NCBI GenBank assembly: GCA_020635455.1
Contig: JACJZT010000005.1
Location: forward strand, 264,365 to 328,364
From: Flavobacteriales bacterium
Lineage (GTDB): Bacteria > Bacteroidota > Bacteroidia > NS11-12g > UBA9320
Reading direction: 5' to 3'
DNA: 64,000 nt
Part shown: positions 37,113 to 45,486 of the stretch, in pieces
How positions within the stretch are numbered: position 1 is the stretch's first letter
How the letters are laid out: every line of letters begins with the position of its first letter
Position numbers and translations under genes: made by a program
Notes under the pieces: model-generated
The model's database searches: none
Told to the model about the DNA's origin: nothing
The model's input: the letters and a program-made list of their open reading frames with translations, nothing else

Positions 37113-37724
37113 TTAACTGCATACCATGAACTTTCCACTCAGTAAAAAATCCGTATTGTTTTTAAAAATTTTAAAATAATAGAGGCCGGTTATAAAATTC
37201 TCTGTGTACAATTCAAAAAATTCGTCTCTTGTAAACAGTTCATCGATCAGCATTCCCGATGAGTCGTAAACCTTTAGTACAATGGGAGAATGATCAAAAT
37301 TGGGAAAATATATCCTTCCATGATCCTTAACCGGATTGGGTCTGATCTGAAAGCCATTTTGCTGAAAATCGATCACTTCAAAAGAAATTACTTGAGAATA
37401 CCCACCGGCACCCAGTTGAAGTTTGTAATAATTAATTGCGTTTGGTACCGGTTGAACATCAATGAAATCAAAAGGCACAGGACTTGAACCTCCACCACAG
37501 ATTCCGGGAATATGACCGATCTCCGTAAATTCAATACCGTTTACGGATCTTAAAATACGGATGCCATTGCAACTGCTCCCGGTTTCAATAACCCAGTTCA
37601 GATAAATTTTCCTGTTATTTTCAAAACCGGTAAAACTCTCAAGAATAGAAATTTGAGCAAAAGTTTGAGCGGTTCCTAAAAACAGAATGAGAATTTTTAT
37701 GGTATATCTAAGCACACTTTTCAT
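37113..37724 (-). CDS. Small secreted protein with T9SS type A sorting domain
   Basis: This 203-residue protein has a signal peptide ending TFAQ and a fibronectin-like N-terminal half (NRKIYLNWVIETGSSCNGIRIL). The C-terminal 75 residues start NGFQIRPNPVKDHGRIYF and run to FKNNTDFLLSGKFMV, matching a T9SS type A sorting domain. It overlaps the upstream small gene by four bases, so it belongs to the anti-sigma-like/sigma remnant transcription unit. The role outside the cell is unknown. Confidence 0.78.
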   Translation of the reverse strand: MKSVLRYTIKILILFLGTAQTFAQISILESFTGFENNRKIYLNWVIETGSSCNGIRILRSVNGIEFTEIGHIPGICGGGSSPVPFDFIDVQPVPNAINYYKLQLGAGGYSQVISFEVIDFQQNGFQIRPNPVKDHGRIYFPNFDHSPIVLKVYDSSGMLIDELFTRDEFFELYTENFITGLYYFKIFKNNTDFLLSGKFMVCS

Positions 37725-37969
37725 AACAATTTGTTTAAGATCCTTGTTTTCAAGGCTTCATTCGATGTTAATTCAGGTCCATTTTCGGTAAATAGGTGAT
37801 TAAAGCCACGATCGATCGATCTGCGCTGGATTTGATGGTTTTTACAAAACGAGTACACACCGGTATGAAAATGCAATTGCAGCTTTTCCAACAATGAAAG
37901 GCTCATAAAGCTTTGCTTCTCGATCAACTGCCCCGGTTTAAAACAGGATATTTCAAGGATCTTCATCAT
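37721..37969 (-). CDS. Small anti-sigma-like protein
   Basis: This 82-residue protein resembles the short zinc-finger proteins that follow ECF sigma factor genes in Bacteroidota. Its middle (LIEKQSF-LSLLEKLQLHFHTGVYSFCKNHQIQRRSI) fits the helix-H-x-C-like pattern, but the second cysteine of the usual HxxxCxxC finger is missing (YSFC instead). It starts in an ATGA overlap with the frame of a sigma-factor remnant and ends in a four-base overlap with the T9SS gene. With its sigma partner broken, it may no longer have a function. Confidence 0.55.
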   Translation of the reverse strand: MMKILEISCFKPGQLIEKQSFMSLSLLEKLQLHFHTGVYSFCKNHQIQRRSIDRGFNHLFTENGPELTSNEALKTRILNKLL

Positions 37970-38154
37970 GTATGCTGTTTTTTAAACCAGTTTAATTCAA
38001 TGCGTTTTCTTATTTGTAGTTTTGCGCTGTGAAGTATCTGCCTGAAATTAGTCGTTGTAATTCCCATTATCGGATCTCCTGTTTCGTGGAAGTTTGAACC
38101 ATTGAACAATACTATTGATTTTTTACCGAGACCTTTCAATGCGACTGTTTTTAA
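37966..38154 (-). pseudogene. Remnant of an ECF sigma factor (region 4 only)
   Basis: The minus-strand frame from 38154 to the TGA at 37966 encodes GITTTNFRQILHSAKLQIRK then RIELNWFKKQHT. This matches the helix-turn-helix and C-terminus of Bacteroidota ECF sigma factors (compare the common 'SPSNFWQILHRAKLQLR...LNWF' pattern). An in-frame stop (TAA at 38157-38155) blocks it upstream, and nothing like region 2 is seen in the following 160 bases. The end overlaps the start of the anti-sigma-like gene as ATGA, the arrangement of an intact sigma/anti-sigma pair. Confidence 0.6.
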
Positions 38155-38296
38155 TTACAGTATGCTAACAAAAACTCAGAATATTTAAGAAATTCTGAAA
38201 CTAGATCGCAAAATTTATCTTACACCGGCCATTGGGACAAATTGTCTGAAAAAGTAATTAATCCATCCCTGCAAAGCATTTTCATAATATTGGCCA

Positions 38297-38304
38297 TAAA
38301 TTTG
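38297..38304 (+). promoter_or_regulatory. Putative -7 promoter box of the DUF2911 gene
   Basis: TAAATTTG matches TAnnTTTG and ends 17 bases before the ATG at 38322. I see no clear -33 element. Confidence 0.4.
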
Positions 38305-38321
38305 CTGTTAGAATTTAATCC

Positions 38322-39179
38322 ATGAAAAACAAACGCAAAAGTTTATTGGTCCTGATCGTTCTTACACTATTTAGCGGGCTGGTAAACGGGCAGATCAACA
38401 CTCCAAAATTAAGTCCGCATTGCCTGCTAACTCAGGAAATTGGATTTAACGAAATTACTATTGACTATTGTAGGCCGAGTGTAAAAGGCAGAAAGATCTT
38501 CGGAGGTCTGGTTCCTTTTGATACCATTTGGCGAACCGGTGCCAATGCATCCACTAAAATAAAATTCAAGGAAGAAGTATTTATTGAAGGGAATGAAATT
38601 CCGGCCGGCGAATATGCCTTGTATACCATACCCGGCAAGAATGAATGGACCATAATCCTTCATACGGTGACATCCTATTGGGGTGTAGGCAAAGATTATG
38701 ATCCCAAAGACGACCTTTTGCGATTTAAAGTAAAGCCGATCGTTATGAACCACACCATTGAAACCATGGCCATTGAGTTTTCGGATATTACTTCCTTCGA
38801 CTGTTTTCTTGAAATTAAATGGGACAACATCCTTGTTAAATTCAAAATTACAACCGACACCGATAAGAGAATTATGTCTGAAATTGATGAAAAGATGAAA
38901 GGCGTTACACAGGCTACTTATTTTCAGTCGGCTGTATATTATCTTGAAAACGACAAAGACATGAATAAGGCACTTGAGTGGATCAACAAGGCACTAATCA
39001 ATAATGAAACTTTTTGGATACTGCGCCAGAAATCGTTAATACTTGCAAAATTGGGCAGGTATAAAGAAGCAATTGCCGTTGCTGAAAACTCGAAAAAATT
39101 AGCTGCTGAATCAGAAAATGATGATTTTGTAGCCTTGAATGAAAAATCCATTGCTGTCTGGAAATCGCTTATCAAATAA
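38322..39179 (+). CDS. DUF2911 protein with C-terminal TPR-like repeat
   Basis: This 285-residue exported protein has a signal peptide (ending VNGQ) and a DUF2911 domain. Typical features are LSPHCLLTQEIGFNEITIDYCRPSVKGRKIFG, split by the conserved DTIWRTGANASTKIKF and IPAGEYALYTIPG. The last 90 residues are helical and repeat-like (NDKDMNKALEWINKALINNE), similar to tetratricopeptide repeats. The molecular role of DUF2911 is unknown. It precedes the DUF4340 gene on the same strand. Confidence 0.88.
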   Translation: MKNKRKSLLVLIVLTLFSGLVNGQINTPKLSPHCLLTQEIGFNEITIDYCRPSVKGRKIFGGLVPFDTIWRTGANASTKIKFKEEVFIEGNEIPAGEYALYTIPGKNEWTIILHTVTSYWGVGKDYDPKDDLLRFKVKPIVMNHTIETMAIEFSDITSFDCFLEIKWDNILVKFKITTDTDKRIMSEIDEKMKGVTQATYFQSAVYYLENDKDMNKALEWINKALINNETFWILRQKSLILAKLGRYKEAIAVAENSKKLAAESENDDFVALNEKSIAVWKSLIK

Positions 39180-39236
39180 AAGCCGCCTGCGAACAATTTA
39201 ATCTTTAATGGTTTTTATTTAATGAAATATTTGCGT

Positions 39237-40259
39237 ATGAAAAAAAGTTTGATCATACTTTTACTATTGTTAGCGGGAGCAACAACATGGTGGCTAATAA
39301 GGGACACTTCCAGCGGAACCTCAGATAAAAACAAAACCGAATTTGAAATAAAGAATGTGGAAGATGTTACCAAAATATTTATTTCCAACAAAAGGGAAGG
39401 ATATGTGCTGCTTGAAAAAAAAGGTAAGGTCTGGTTTGTCAATGGAAAATTCGAAGTATTTAAACCAACCATTGATTTCTTTCTGAATGAAACCCTGAAA
39501 AAAATTCGGGTAAAAGGACCGGTGCCTCTTCCGGCAAGGCAGAATGTGATTTCAAGCATGGCTTCAACGGCAACAAAGGTTGAAATTTATTTAAAGGGAG
39601 AACTTTACAAAACCTATTATGTAGGGCAACCAACCAGCGACATGACCGGAACTTATATGTATCTGCAAAACAGCAAAGAACCGTACATTACACATATACC
39701 GGGTTTTGATGGTTTTTTAACTTCCAGGTATCCCATAGCACAGGATGAATGGATCACCAAAGTAATTTTCGATTACAAACCTGAAGAAATAAAATCTGTT
39801 GAGATCCTATTTCCCGACAACGAGAAAGAATCCTTTTCGATAAGCAGAAAAGAAAATTTAGGAGATTTTGATATTACGGTTTCAGAGAACGCACCTGTTG
39901 GAAAGTTGAATTATGCTGCAGTTAAATCGTATTTTAATTTATTTAATTTTAAATATTGTGAGGGTTTTGAAAATTTTACCAAGACCAAAATTGACAGCAT
40001 TTTAAGATCAACACCATACTGTGTTATTGGTTTAAAAGATATACGTGAAAAAACAACGAGGTTACGTGTGTACCGCCGACCTTCGAGCGACCGTGATCAC
40101 GGATTGTACGACAAGAACGGGAAGCGCCTGGTTTACGATCCCTCGAGATATTTTGCCTTCTTAAACGGAAGTTCCAAATTAATGGTTATTCAAGACATTG
40201 TATTTGCCCCAATTATGCTTCATTATTCTGATCTATTATTAAAAAAGAACCTTGATTAA
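39237..40259 (+). CDS. DUF4340 membrane-anchored protein
   Basis: This protein of about 340 residues starts at the ATG at 39237, giving an N-terminal membrane helix (KKSLIILLLLLAGATTWWLI). The remainder is a mostly beta DUF4340 domain with VTKIFISNKREGYVLLEKKG at the start of the repeated motif. In other bacteria DUF4340 proteins are often linked to gliding or transporter loci, but the function is not established. Its stop overlaps the next start by eight bases. Confidence 0.8.
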   Translation: MKKSLIILLLLLAGATTWWLIRDTSSGTSDKNKTEFEIKNVEDVTKIFISNKREGYVLLEKKGKVWFVNGKFEVFKPTIDFFLNETLKKIRVKGPVPLPARQNVISSMASTATKVEIYLKGELYKTYYVGQPTSDMTGTYMYLQNSKEPYITHIPGFDGFLTSRYPIAQDEWITKVIFDYKPEEIKSVEILFPDNEKESFSISRKENLGDFDITVSENAPVGKLNYAAVKSYFNLFNFKYCEGFENFTKTKIDSILRSTPYCVIGLKDIREKTTRLRVYRRPSSDRDHGLYDKNGKRLVYDPSRYFAFLNGSSKLMVIQDIVFAPIMLHYSDLLLKKNLD

Positions 40260-41037
40260 ATTTATTGCAGCTTTACTGGGTTATTATTTAATGCGATTTC
40301 CGGGTGCCATTTTGGGTTACCTCATAGGCTCGTTTATTGAAAGCAGCAACATTAGTGTTGAAACAAACCGCCAATTCAGAAGCAGTGGAGGAACTCAGAG
40401 GGATTTTAGCAGGTCTTTTTTGGTTTTAACCGCTGCGGTATTGAAAGCAGACGGTACGGTAACCCGAAACGAACTGGATTTTGTAAAAGAGTTGTACAAG
40501 CAAAATTTCGGAGTGGAAAAAACGCGCGAAGACATGCTTTTGTTGAGAGACATATTGAATGGCGAGATCCTATGGGAACAAGCCTGCAGCAGTATTAACC
40601 AGTTCATGATAAAAACGGAGAGGGTAAAACTTGTACATTATCTTTTTGGTATTGCCAAGGCCGATGGCAACATCACTCAACATGAGCTGAACATCATCCG
40701 GAACATTGCTTTGCGAATTAATCTTACACAATACGATTTTGAGATCATCCGAAGCCGGTTTACAGGAACTTATAGTGGTGATTTCTGGGAGCAATTTAAC
40801 GGAAGCTCCGGGGGAAGAACGACCGGTTCATATTCTGTGGAAGTACATTACAGCACACTGGAGTTAACTTCTTCTGCTACAGATGAAGAAATAAAATCAA
40901 AATACCGAAAGCTGGCACGTGAGTATCACCCGGATAAGCACGCTTCAAAATCGGAAGAAGAAGCAAGGGCAGCAGAGGAGAAGTTTAAGAAGATACAGCT
41001 TGCCTATAATGAAATAAAGAAGGCAAGGGGGATGTAG
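40252..41037 (+). CDS. TerB-DnaJ (DjlA-like) co-chaperone
   Basis: This 261-residue protein has an N-terminal membrane-associated stretch (AALLGYYLMRFPGAILGYLIG), a TerB-like helical domain (VLKADGTVTRNELDFVKELY, then FGIAKADGNITQHELN) and a C-terminal J domain with the catalytic HPDK in LAREYHPDKHASK. This is the DjlA layout, a membrane-tethered DnaK co-chaperone. A TTG at 40252 is the likely start, because it overlaps the preceding stop by eight bases; the first ATG is at 40291. Confidence 0.85.
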   Translation: MIKFIAALLGYYLMRFPGAILGYLIGSFIESSNISVETNRQFRSSGGTQRDFSRSFLVLTAAVLKADGTVTRNELDFVKELYKQNFGVEKTREDMLLLRDILNGEILWEQACSSINQFMIKTERVKLVHYLFGIAKADGNITQHELNIIRNIALRINLTQYDFEIIRSRFTGTYSGDFWEQFNGSSGGRTTGSYSVEVHYSTLELTSSATDEEIKSKYRKLAREYHPDKHASKSEEEARAAEEKFKKIQLAYNEIKKARGM

Positions 41038-41040
41038 GGG

Positions 41041-41073
41041 CTTCGACTACGCTCAGCCTGAGCGAAGTCGAAG
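41041..41073. repeat. REP-like 33-bp palindrome
   Basis: Two 16-base arms, CTTCGACTACGCTCAG and CTGAGCGAAGTCGAAG, pair with one mismatch around a single base. Short palindromes of this kind are scattered between genes of many Bacteroidota. It sits four bases after a stop codon and may also act as a transcription end. Confidence 0.65.
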
Positions 41074-41147
41074 GCTGAGTGGGGACGTTAGATAATTAGG
41101 GAAAACTTAAATAAATTGCCGTATTAAACTTAAAATAATTGTCCTAA

Positions 41148-42182
41148 ATGATCGTAACAAAAGGAATAAGTTTCAAAAGACTTCTGAAATGGTCCGGGCA
41201 CCACGTGATCTGGCTTTTACTGTTAATGGGAACCATTGCAGCACTTTATCATTTGGAAATTCTCAATTTTTACATTCCCTGGTTGCCTGTTTCGGTTGTT
41301 GGTACTGCAGTAGCCTTTTACGTTGGTTTCAAAAACAACCAGGCTTACGACCGTATGTGGGAGGCCCGCAAGGTTTGGGGTGGTATTGTAAATGAAAGCA
41401 GGTCCTGGGGCATGCTGGTTCAGGGGTATATCACGAATCTGTTTGCAGAACAAAAGTTGAAGGACGATGAGTTGGCACAGATCAAAAAAAAATTCACATA
41501 CCGACATATTGCATGGTTGTATGCGCATCGCAAACAACTTCTGGTTCCAACAGAATGGGAACATATAAGTCAGGGTGGACATACTGCAAGGTATGCAAGG
41601 TTTTATCAGGAAAGATTTGGAGTTGGGTTAATTGATGATGAAAATGCATCCATAGAGCCTGAACATTTTTTAATGGATGACGACGAGGGTCCAACAAAAA
41701 AATACGCCAATCAGACCACTCAAATCTTAAACCGTCAATCTCTGGAACTCAGTAAAATAAGAGAATTAGGTCTGATTGATGACTTCAGACATGTAGAACT
41801 TACTAGATTGCTGCAGAATTTTTGCGATCTTCAGGGAAAAAATGAACGGCTTAAGAAATTCCCGCTTCCCAGACAATATGCCAACATGAGTCGGTATTTT
41901 GTCGGGATTTTTATAATGCTATTGCCATTTAGCATGATACCCGAACTTATGAAGATCGGTAACTGGGGTTTGTGGTTATCCATCCCTATTACAGCCTTAA
42001 TTGGTTGGTTATATGTAATGATGGAAGTTGTAGGAGATTATTCCGAAAATCCCTTTCAGGGAATGGCAAACGATATACCTATGATGTCGTTATGCCGAAC
42101 CATTGAGATCGACCTGAGAGAGATGCTGGGTGAAACGGATTTACCACCGGTCATTAAATCAAAGGACGGGGTGTTGATGTAG
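41148..42182 (+). CDS. Bestrophin-family chloride channel homologue
   Basis: This 344-residue inner-membrane protein belongs to the bestrophin/UPF0187 family, which forms pentameric anion channels. Signature features are LPVSVVGTAVAFYVGFKNNQAYDRMWEARKVWGG (read in parts), LIDDFRHVELTRLLQNFCDLQGKNERLKKFPLP and ENPFQGMANDIPMM. The ATG at 41148 gives a short N-terminus before the first helix. It is well separated from the neighbouring genes and transcribed alone. Confidence 0.9.
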   Translation: MIVTKGISFKRLLKWSGHHVIWLLLLMGTIAALYHLEILNFYIPWLPVSVVGTAVAFYVGFKNNQAYDRMWEARKVWGGIVNESRSWGMLVQGYITNLFAEQKLKDDELAQIKKKFTYRHIAWLYAHRKQLLVPTEWEHISQGGHTARYARFYQERFGVGLIDDENASIEPEHFLMDDDEGPTKKYANQTTQILNRQSLELSKIRELGLIDDFRHVELTRLLQNFCDLQGKNERLKKFPLPRQYANMSRYFVGIFIMLLPFSMIPELMKIGNWGLWLSIPITALIGWLYVMMEVVGDYSENPFQGMANDIPMMSLCRTIEIDLREMLGETDLPPVIKSKDGVLM

Positions 42183-42205
42183 ATTTTTATGGTTTCGAGC
42201 GATAT

Positions 42206-42230
42206 ACGCGCGCGCCTGCGGCGCGCGCGT
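42206..42230. repeat. Perfect GC-rich hairpin, 11-bp stem
   Basis: The arms ACGCGCGCGCC and GGCGCGCGCGT pair completely around a three-base loop, giving 23 G/C in a 25-base stretch of otherwise A+T-rich sequence. It lies 25 bases after the bestrophin stop. No run of T follows directly, so it is not a standard intrinsic terminator. It could be a REP-like element or a protein-binding site. Confidence 0.6.
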
Positions 42231-42289
42231 AACCAAAGCACACTAAAATATAAAGCGGTTTTGTTAAATAGACTTTCTTAAATCCTATA

Positions 42290-42325
42290 AAAAAAGCCAC
42301 CCGTTGGATCAGGTGGCCTTTTTTT
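42290..42325. terminator. Bidirectional terminator between bestrophin and Kelch genes
   Basis: The sequence has AAAAAAGCCACC and GGTGGCCTTTTTTT arms around an 11-base loop, so a stem is followed by a T run on either strand. It lies between two convergent genes and can end transcription of both. Confidence 0.8.
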
Positions 42326-42341
42326 GATTTATACTTTTTTT

Positions 42342-44885
42342 TTACCTGCTCACCATAAACCTTCTGTACTGAACATTTCCGTTCAGCTCCACTCTGAGGA
42401 TGTACTGTCCTTCAGCAAGATCTTCCAATGAAAATGGTATGTAATTGTTTTCGGTTACTTCAAATGAGCTTGTGTATATGCTTTTTCCAATCATATTGGC
42501 TATGCTAACGTTCACATTTCCGGTTTGAAGGGTGTTTAGATACAACTCAAATTTACCGTTGTTCGGACTTGGATTAATTCTCAACTGTGCAAACATATCG
42601 GCATTCTTTTCCATAGTCTTACCTGCGCGTTTGGGCAAAACAAGGCAATTGGCCTGCGCAACAGCAAGGTTAGCGCAATTCCCCGTGTTGTTTATGATGT
42701 TTCGGTTAAGTCCTACCGTTACATTTACCGCAATGCAACATGTGTTCAAATAGGCATTGTTGTTTACCGAAAGGCTTCCCGTAACATTGCTTAAATTGGT
42801 AAATATATTATCAAAGTTGCTTACTCCCGGATTGTCGTTATCCGAAAACTGAAGGTTGCCATCAATGCTGGTGATCTTTTTGCAATCAATAACTAATGCT
42901 CCTGCACTGCTGTCGCCATTATTGTATATGTTTACATAATTAGTGTTGGTACTGAATCCAAAAGACGAAGTTAAACGACTTAAATAAAGTTTTAAGAGTC
43001 TGTAGTTGTTTCTCACGGTTATTGATGTTCCTACAGAACTTAGAGAATCAACCACCAATGAATTCGCATTGCTATTAGACTGGATCGAAAATTCACCTCC
43101 TACAGAATTTAAACCGATCAGATTTAGGGTGATAAGTTCTTTTGAATTGTATATGCCAAATCCTCCCCCGACAATTCTTAATTTTGTAAGATCATAAAGG
43201 TCGGACGGATTTCCGTTTTGATTAAAATTGGTGATCGTTACCGAACCGCTTACCTTTATCAGGGACCTTAAATTACACATCTGGTTTATAGGGTCTGTCA
43301 GGCTTCCTCCATCCACAAGAAGATTGCCATTGATCTCCGTATATTTTTTACCGTTTACTCCATTAAAAAATGAATTTACCTGACTCTGAGTGGTCAGGTT
43401 AACATTGCCATTATAAATATTTGTTGCCACTGGAATTCCGGCTCCATATACCGTAACTGTGCTACCTGCACAATTTCCCGGAGCTTCGCACCCACCTTCC
43501 CCTCTAACATAATACGTTGTGGTTACTTCGGGAGAAACCACTATCGAAGTTCCTGTGCCAATCGGTGTACCGGCGCACGATCCCGTATACCATTGCCAAT
43601 ACGTTGCATCGTTCAGATTTCCTGAGGCGATCGACAACGTAGCAGAACTTCCGCTACATATTAAATCCGGGTTAGCAGAAACCGTTGGAACATCCGGCCG
43701 ATAGCATGGAGTGTACAATTCACTGCTAGAAAGTGTAACGCCATTAAATCCACCGCTAACCAATACTTTCCCATTTGCCAGTAAAGTGGCAGTTTGATTT
43801 CTTCTTGCCCCATTTAAAGAACCGGTTGCACTCCATGTGCCGGTAGCGGGATCGTATAAGCGACAGGTGGATAGGTAGCTTCCATTAAATCCTCCTGCAA
43901 CAAGCACCCTCCCATCCGTAAGTTTGGTTGCAGTGTGCAATAATCGGGTAAGGGCCAGGGATCCTGTGCTGCTCCAGGTTCCGGTATTTGGATCATACAA
44001 TTCGCAGCTTGATAAGTATGATCCATTAAATCCGCCGGTGACCAAGACCATCCCATTGTTCAGCAAGGTAGCGGTATGTGATCTTCTGGCAACAGACATA
44101 GAACCTGTTGGTCCCCACGTACCCGTATTTGGATCATACAACCTGCAACTTGAAAGATATGTAGGATTTTGTCCTCCCGCAACCAGTACCATTCCATTAT
44201 TAAGCAAGGTTGCTGAATGATACATCCTTGGAACCGCCAAGGATCCAGTACTGTTCCAGGTGCCTGTTCCCGGATCGAATACCTGGCAGTTGGTAAGGTA
44301 GCTTCCATTATATCCGCCTGCAACCAAAACATTCCCATTGGCAAGCCTTGTTGAAGAATGAGACCTTCTGGTGAAAGCCATAGAGCCTGTGTTGCTCCAG
44401 GTTCCGCTACCGGGATCATAAAGTTCACAACTGTTTAAGTAAGTAACTCCGGAATAACCTCCTGCTACCAACACTCGGCCATCATTTAAACGTGTTGCTG
44501 AATGAATGTATCGTGGGGTACTCAAAGAACCGGTAACGCTCCAGGTACCATTTATGGCATCATAAACATTGCAGTTCGCCAGGGCACCGCCATTAAAACC
44601 TCCTGCTACAAGAACATTATTGTTATTTAATAAAGTGGCAGTATGATTTTGTCTCGCCTGGGTCAAAGATCCGGTATTACTCCAGGTTTGAGCCTTTAAA
44701 CCTGATGAGAAAACCAGAACACTAAAAAATAATAATGGCTTCAAGTCCTGAAATCCCGTGATGTTAAACAATGGTCGATTCAAGAAAATTGACTTAGAAT
44801 TCCATTTAAATTTCCTGGAGAAAAAAATGGATTTTAGAATTGCAGCAATACTTACAAAATTTGTGAATGCATAAAGTGGTTTCAT
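42342..44885 (-). CDS. Kelch-repeat secreted protein with T9SS sorting domain
   Basis: This 847-residue protein is a T9SS cargo. Seven Kelch-like repeats of about 49 residues (each with TGS...R...HTAT...VLVAGG...YDP) fill residues 66-405 and should fold into a beta propeller. Then comes a PKD/Ig-like module (about 405-495), a leucine-rich receptor-L-like region (about 500-750) and a type A sorting domain with LRINPSPNNGKFELYL. The frame starts at an ATG at 44885, but the signal peptide (KPLLFFSVLVFSSGLKAQ) begins only near residue 48, so a TTG at 44744 may be the real start. Ligand unknown; adhesion is likely. Confidence 0.85.
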   Translation of the reverse strand: MKPLYAFTNFVSIAAILKSIFFSRKFKWNSKSIFLNRPLFNITGFQDLKPLLFFSVLVFSSGLKAQTWSNTGSLTQARQNHTATLLNNNNVLVAGGFNGGALANCNVYDAINGTWSVTGSLSTPRYIHSATRLNDGRVLVAGGYSGVTYLNSCELYDPGSGTWSNTGSMAFTRRSHSSTRLANGNVLVAGGYNGSYLTNCQVFDPGTGTWNSTGSLAVPRMYHSATLLNNGMVLVAGGQNPTYLSSCRLYDPNTGTWGPTGSMSVARRSHTATLLNNGMVLVTGGFNGSYLSSCELYDPNTGTWSSTGSLALTRLLHTATKLTDGRVLVAGGFNGSYLSTCRLYDPATGTWSATGSLNGARRNQTATLLANGKVLVSGGFNGVTLSSSELYTPCYRPDVPTVSANPDLICSGSSATLSIASGNLNDATYWQWYTGSCAGTPIGTGTSIVVSPEVTTTYYVRGEGGCEAPGNCAGSTVTVYGAGIPVATNIYNGNVNLTTQSQVNSFFNGVNGKKYTEINGNLLVDGGSLTDPINQMCNLRSLIKVSGSVTITNFNQNGNPSDLYDLTKLRIVGGGFGIYNSKELITLNLIGLNSVGGEFSIQSNSNANSLVVDSLSSVGTSITVRNNYRLLKLYLSRLTSSFGFSTNTNYVNIYNNGDSSAGALVIDCKKITSIDGNLQFSDNDNPGVSNFDNIFTNLSNVTGSLSVNNNAYLNTCCIAVNVTVGLNRNIINNTGNCANLAVAQANCLVLPKRAGKTMEKNADMFAQLRINPSPNNGKFELYLNTLQTGNVNVSIANMIGKSIYTSSFEVTENNYIPFSLEDLAEGQYILRVELNGNVQYRRFMVSR

Positions 44886-45293
44886 ATTTTTTTTTTAATA
44901 TACGTTCATAACCGAACCAATTGGTCCGTCTTATTCCAATAAACAAAAGGGTAAATTCAACACCATAAGCGATCCTAAGATCAGCCTATGAATCAAGCTA
45001 TTAATGTATCAAGAATGGAATAAATGCAGAATATTGCTTTAAATGATGATCCTTGACAAAAGGTTTAGATATTTTGTAAAATGAGTTCTTAGCTTAATTT
45101 AATTCAAATGTATCTTATTCAATTGTTATTCTTAATACTTTTATAAAATATTTTGACCCTGAATATCAAATAGTTATGGCATTAAATAGAAAACATGTCT
45201 TATTTGAAACCTGTTGTGTAACAATGCTTTATAACAATGGTTGAATCTAATATCTTCAAAATAAGGAAACAATTCAGGGATACACGACCTAAT

Positions 45294-45336
45294 AAAATAC
45301 AGGCTTCCCTTATTAATTTGATTAATCCTGTATTTT
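45294..45336. promoter_or_regulatory. Inverted repeat in the 568-bp intergenic region
   Basis: AAAATACAGG (45294-45303) and CCTGTATTTT (45327-45336) form a perfect 10-bp inverted repeat with a 23-base spacer, inside which ATTAAT-ttg-ATTAAT forms a smaller palindrome. It lies 150 bases before the DUF4476 gene in a divergent region. An operator or leader structure is possible. The rest of 44886-45453 is A+T-rich sequence with nothing I can name. Confidence 0.45.
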
Positions 45337-45486
45337 TGGCAAGAAAAATTTGTATTAATTAATAGACATTTTTATAAAGATACCTTCGATCAACAATTGA
45401 TATTAAGTTGATTACCTGTTACTTATGATTTAGTTACAACTCCGGACCTCTAATTGAATATTATCTATCAAAGGAGGAAACAAATT

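Noticed and set aside
43700..44700. Regularly spaced repeats suggestive of a CRISPR array
   Set aside because: The period is about 147-150 bases, in frame with a coding sequence, and corresponds to Kelch protein repeats; spacers are not unique.
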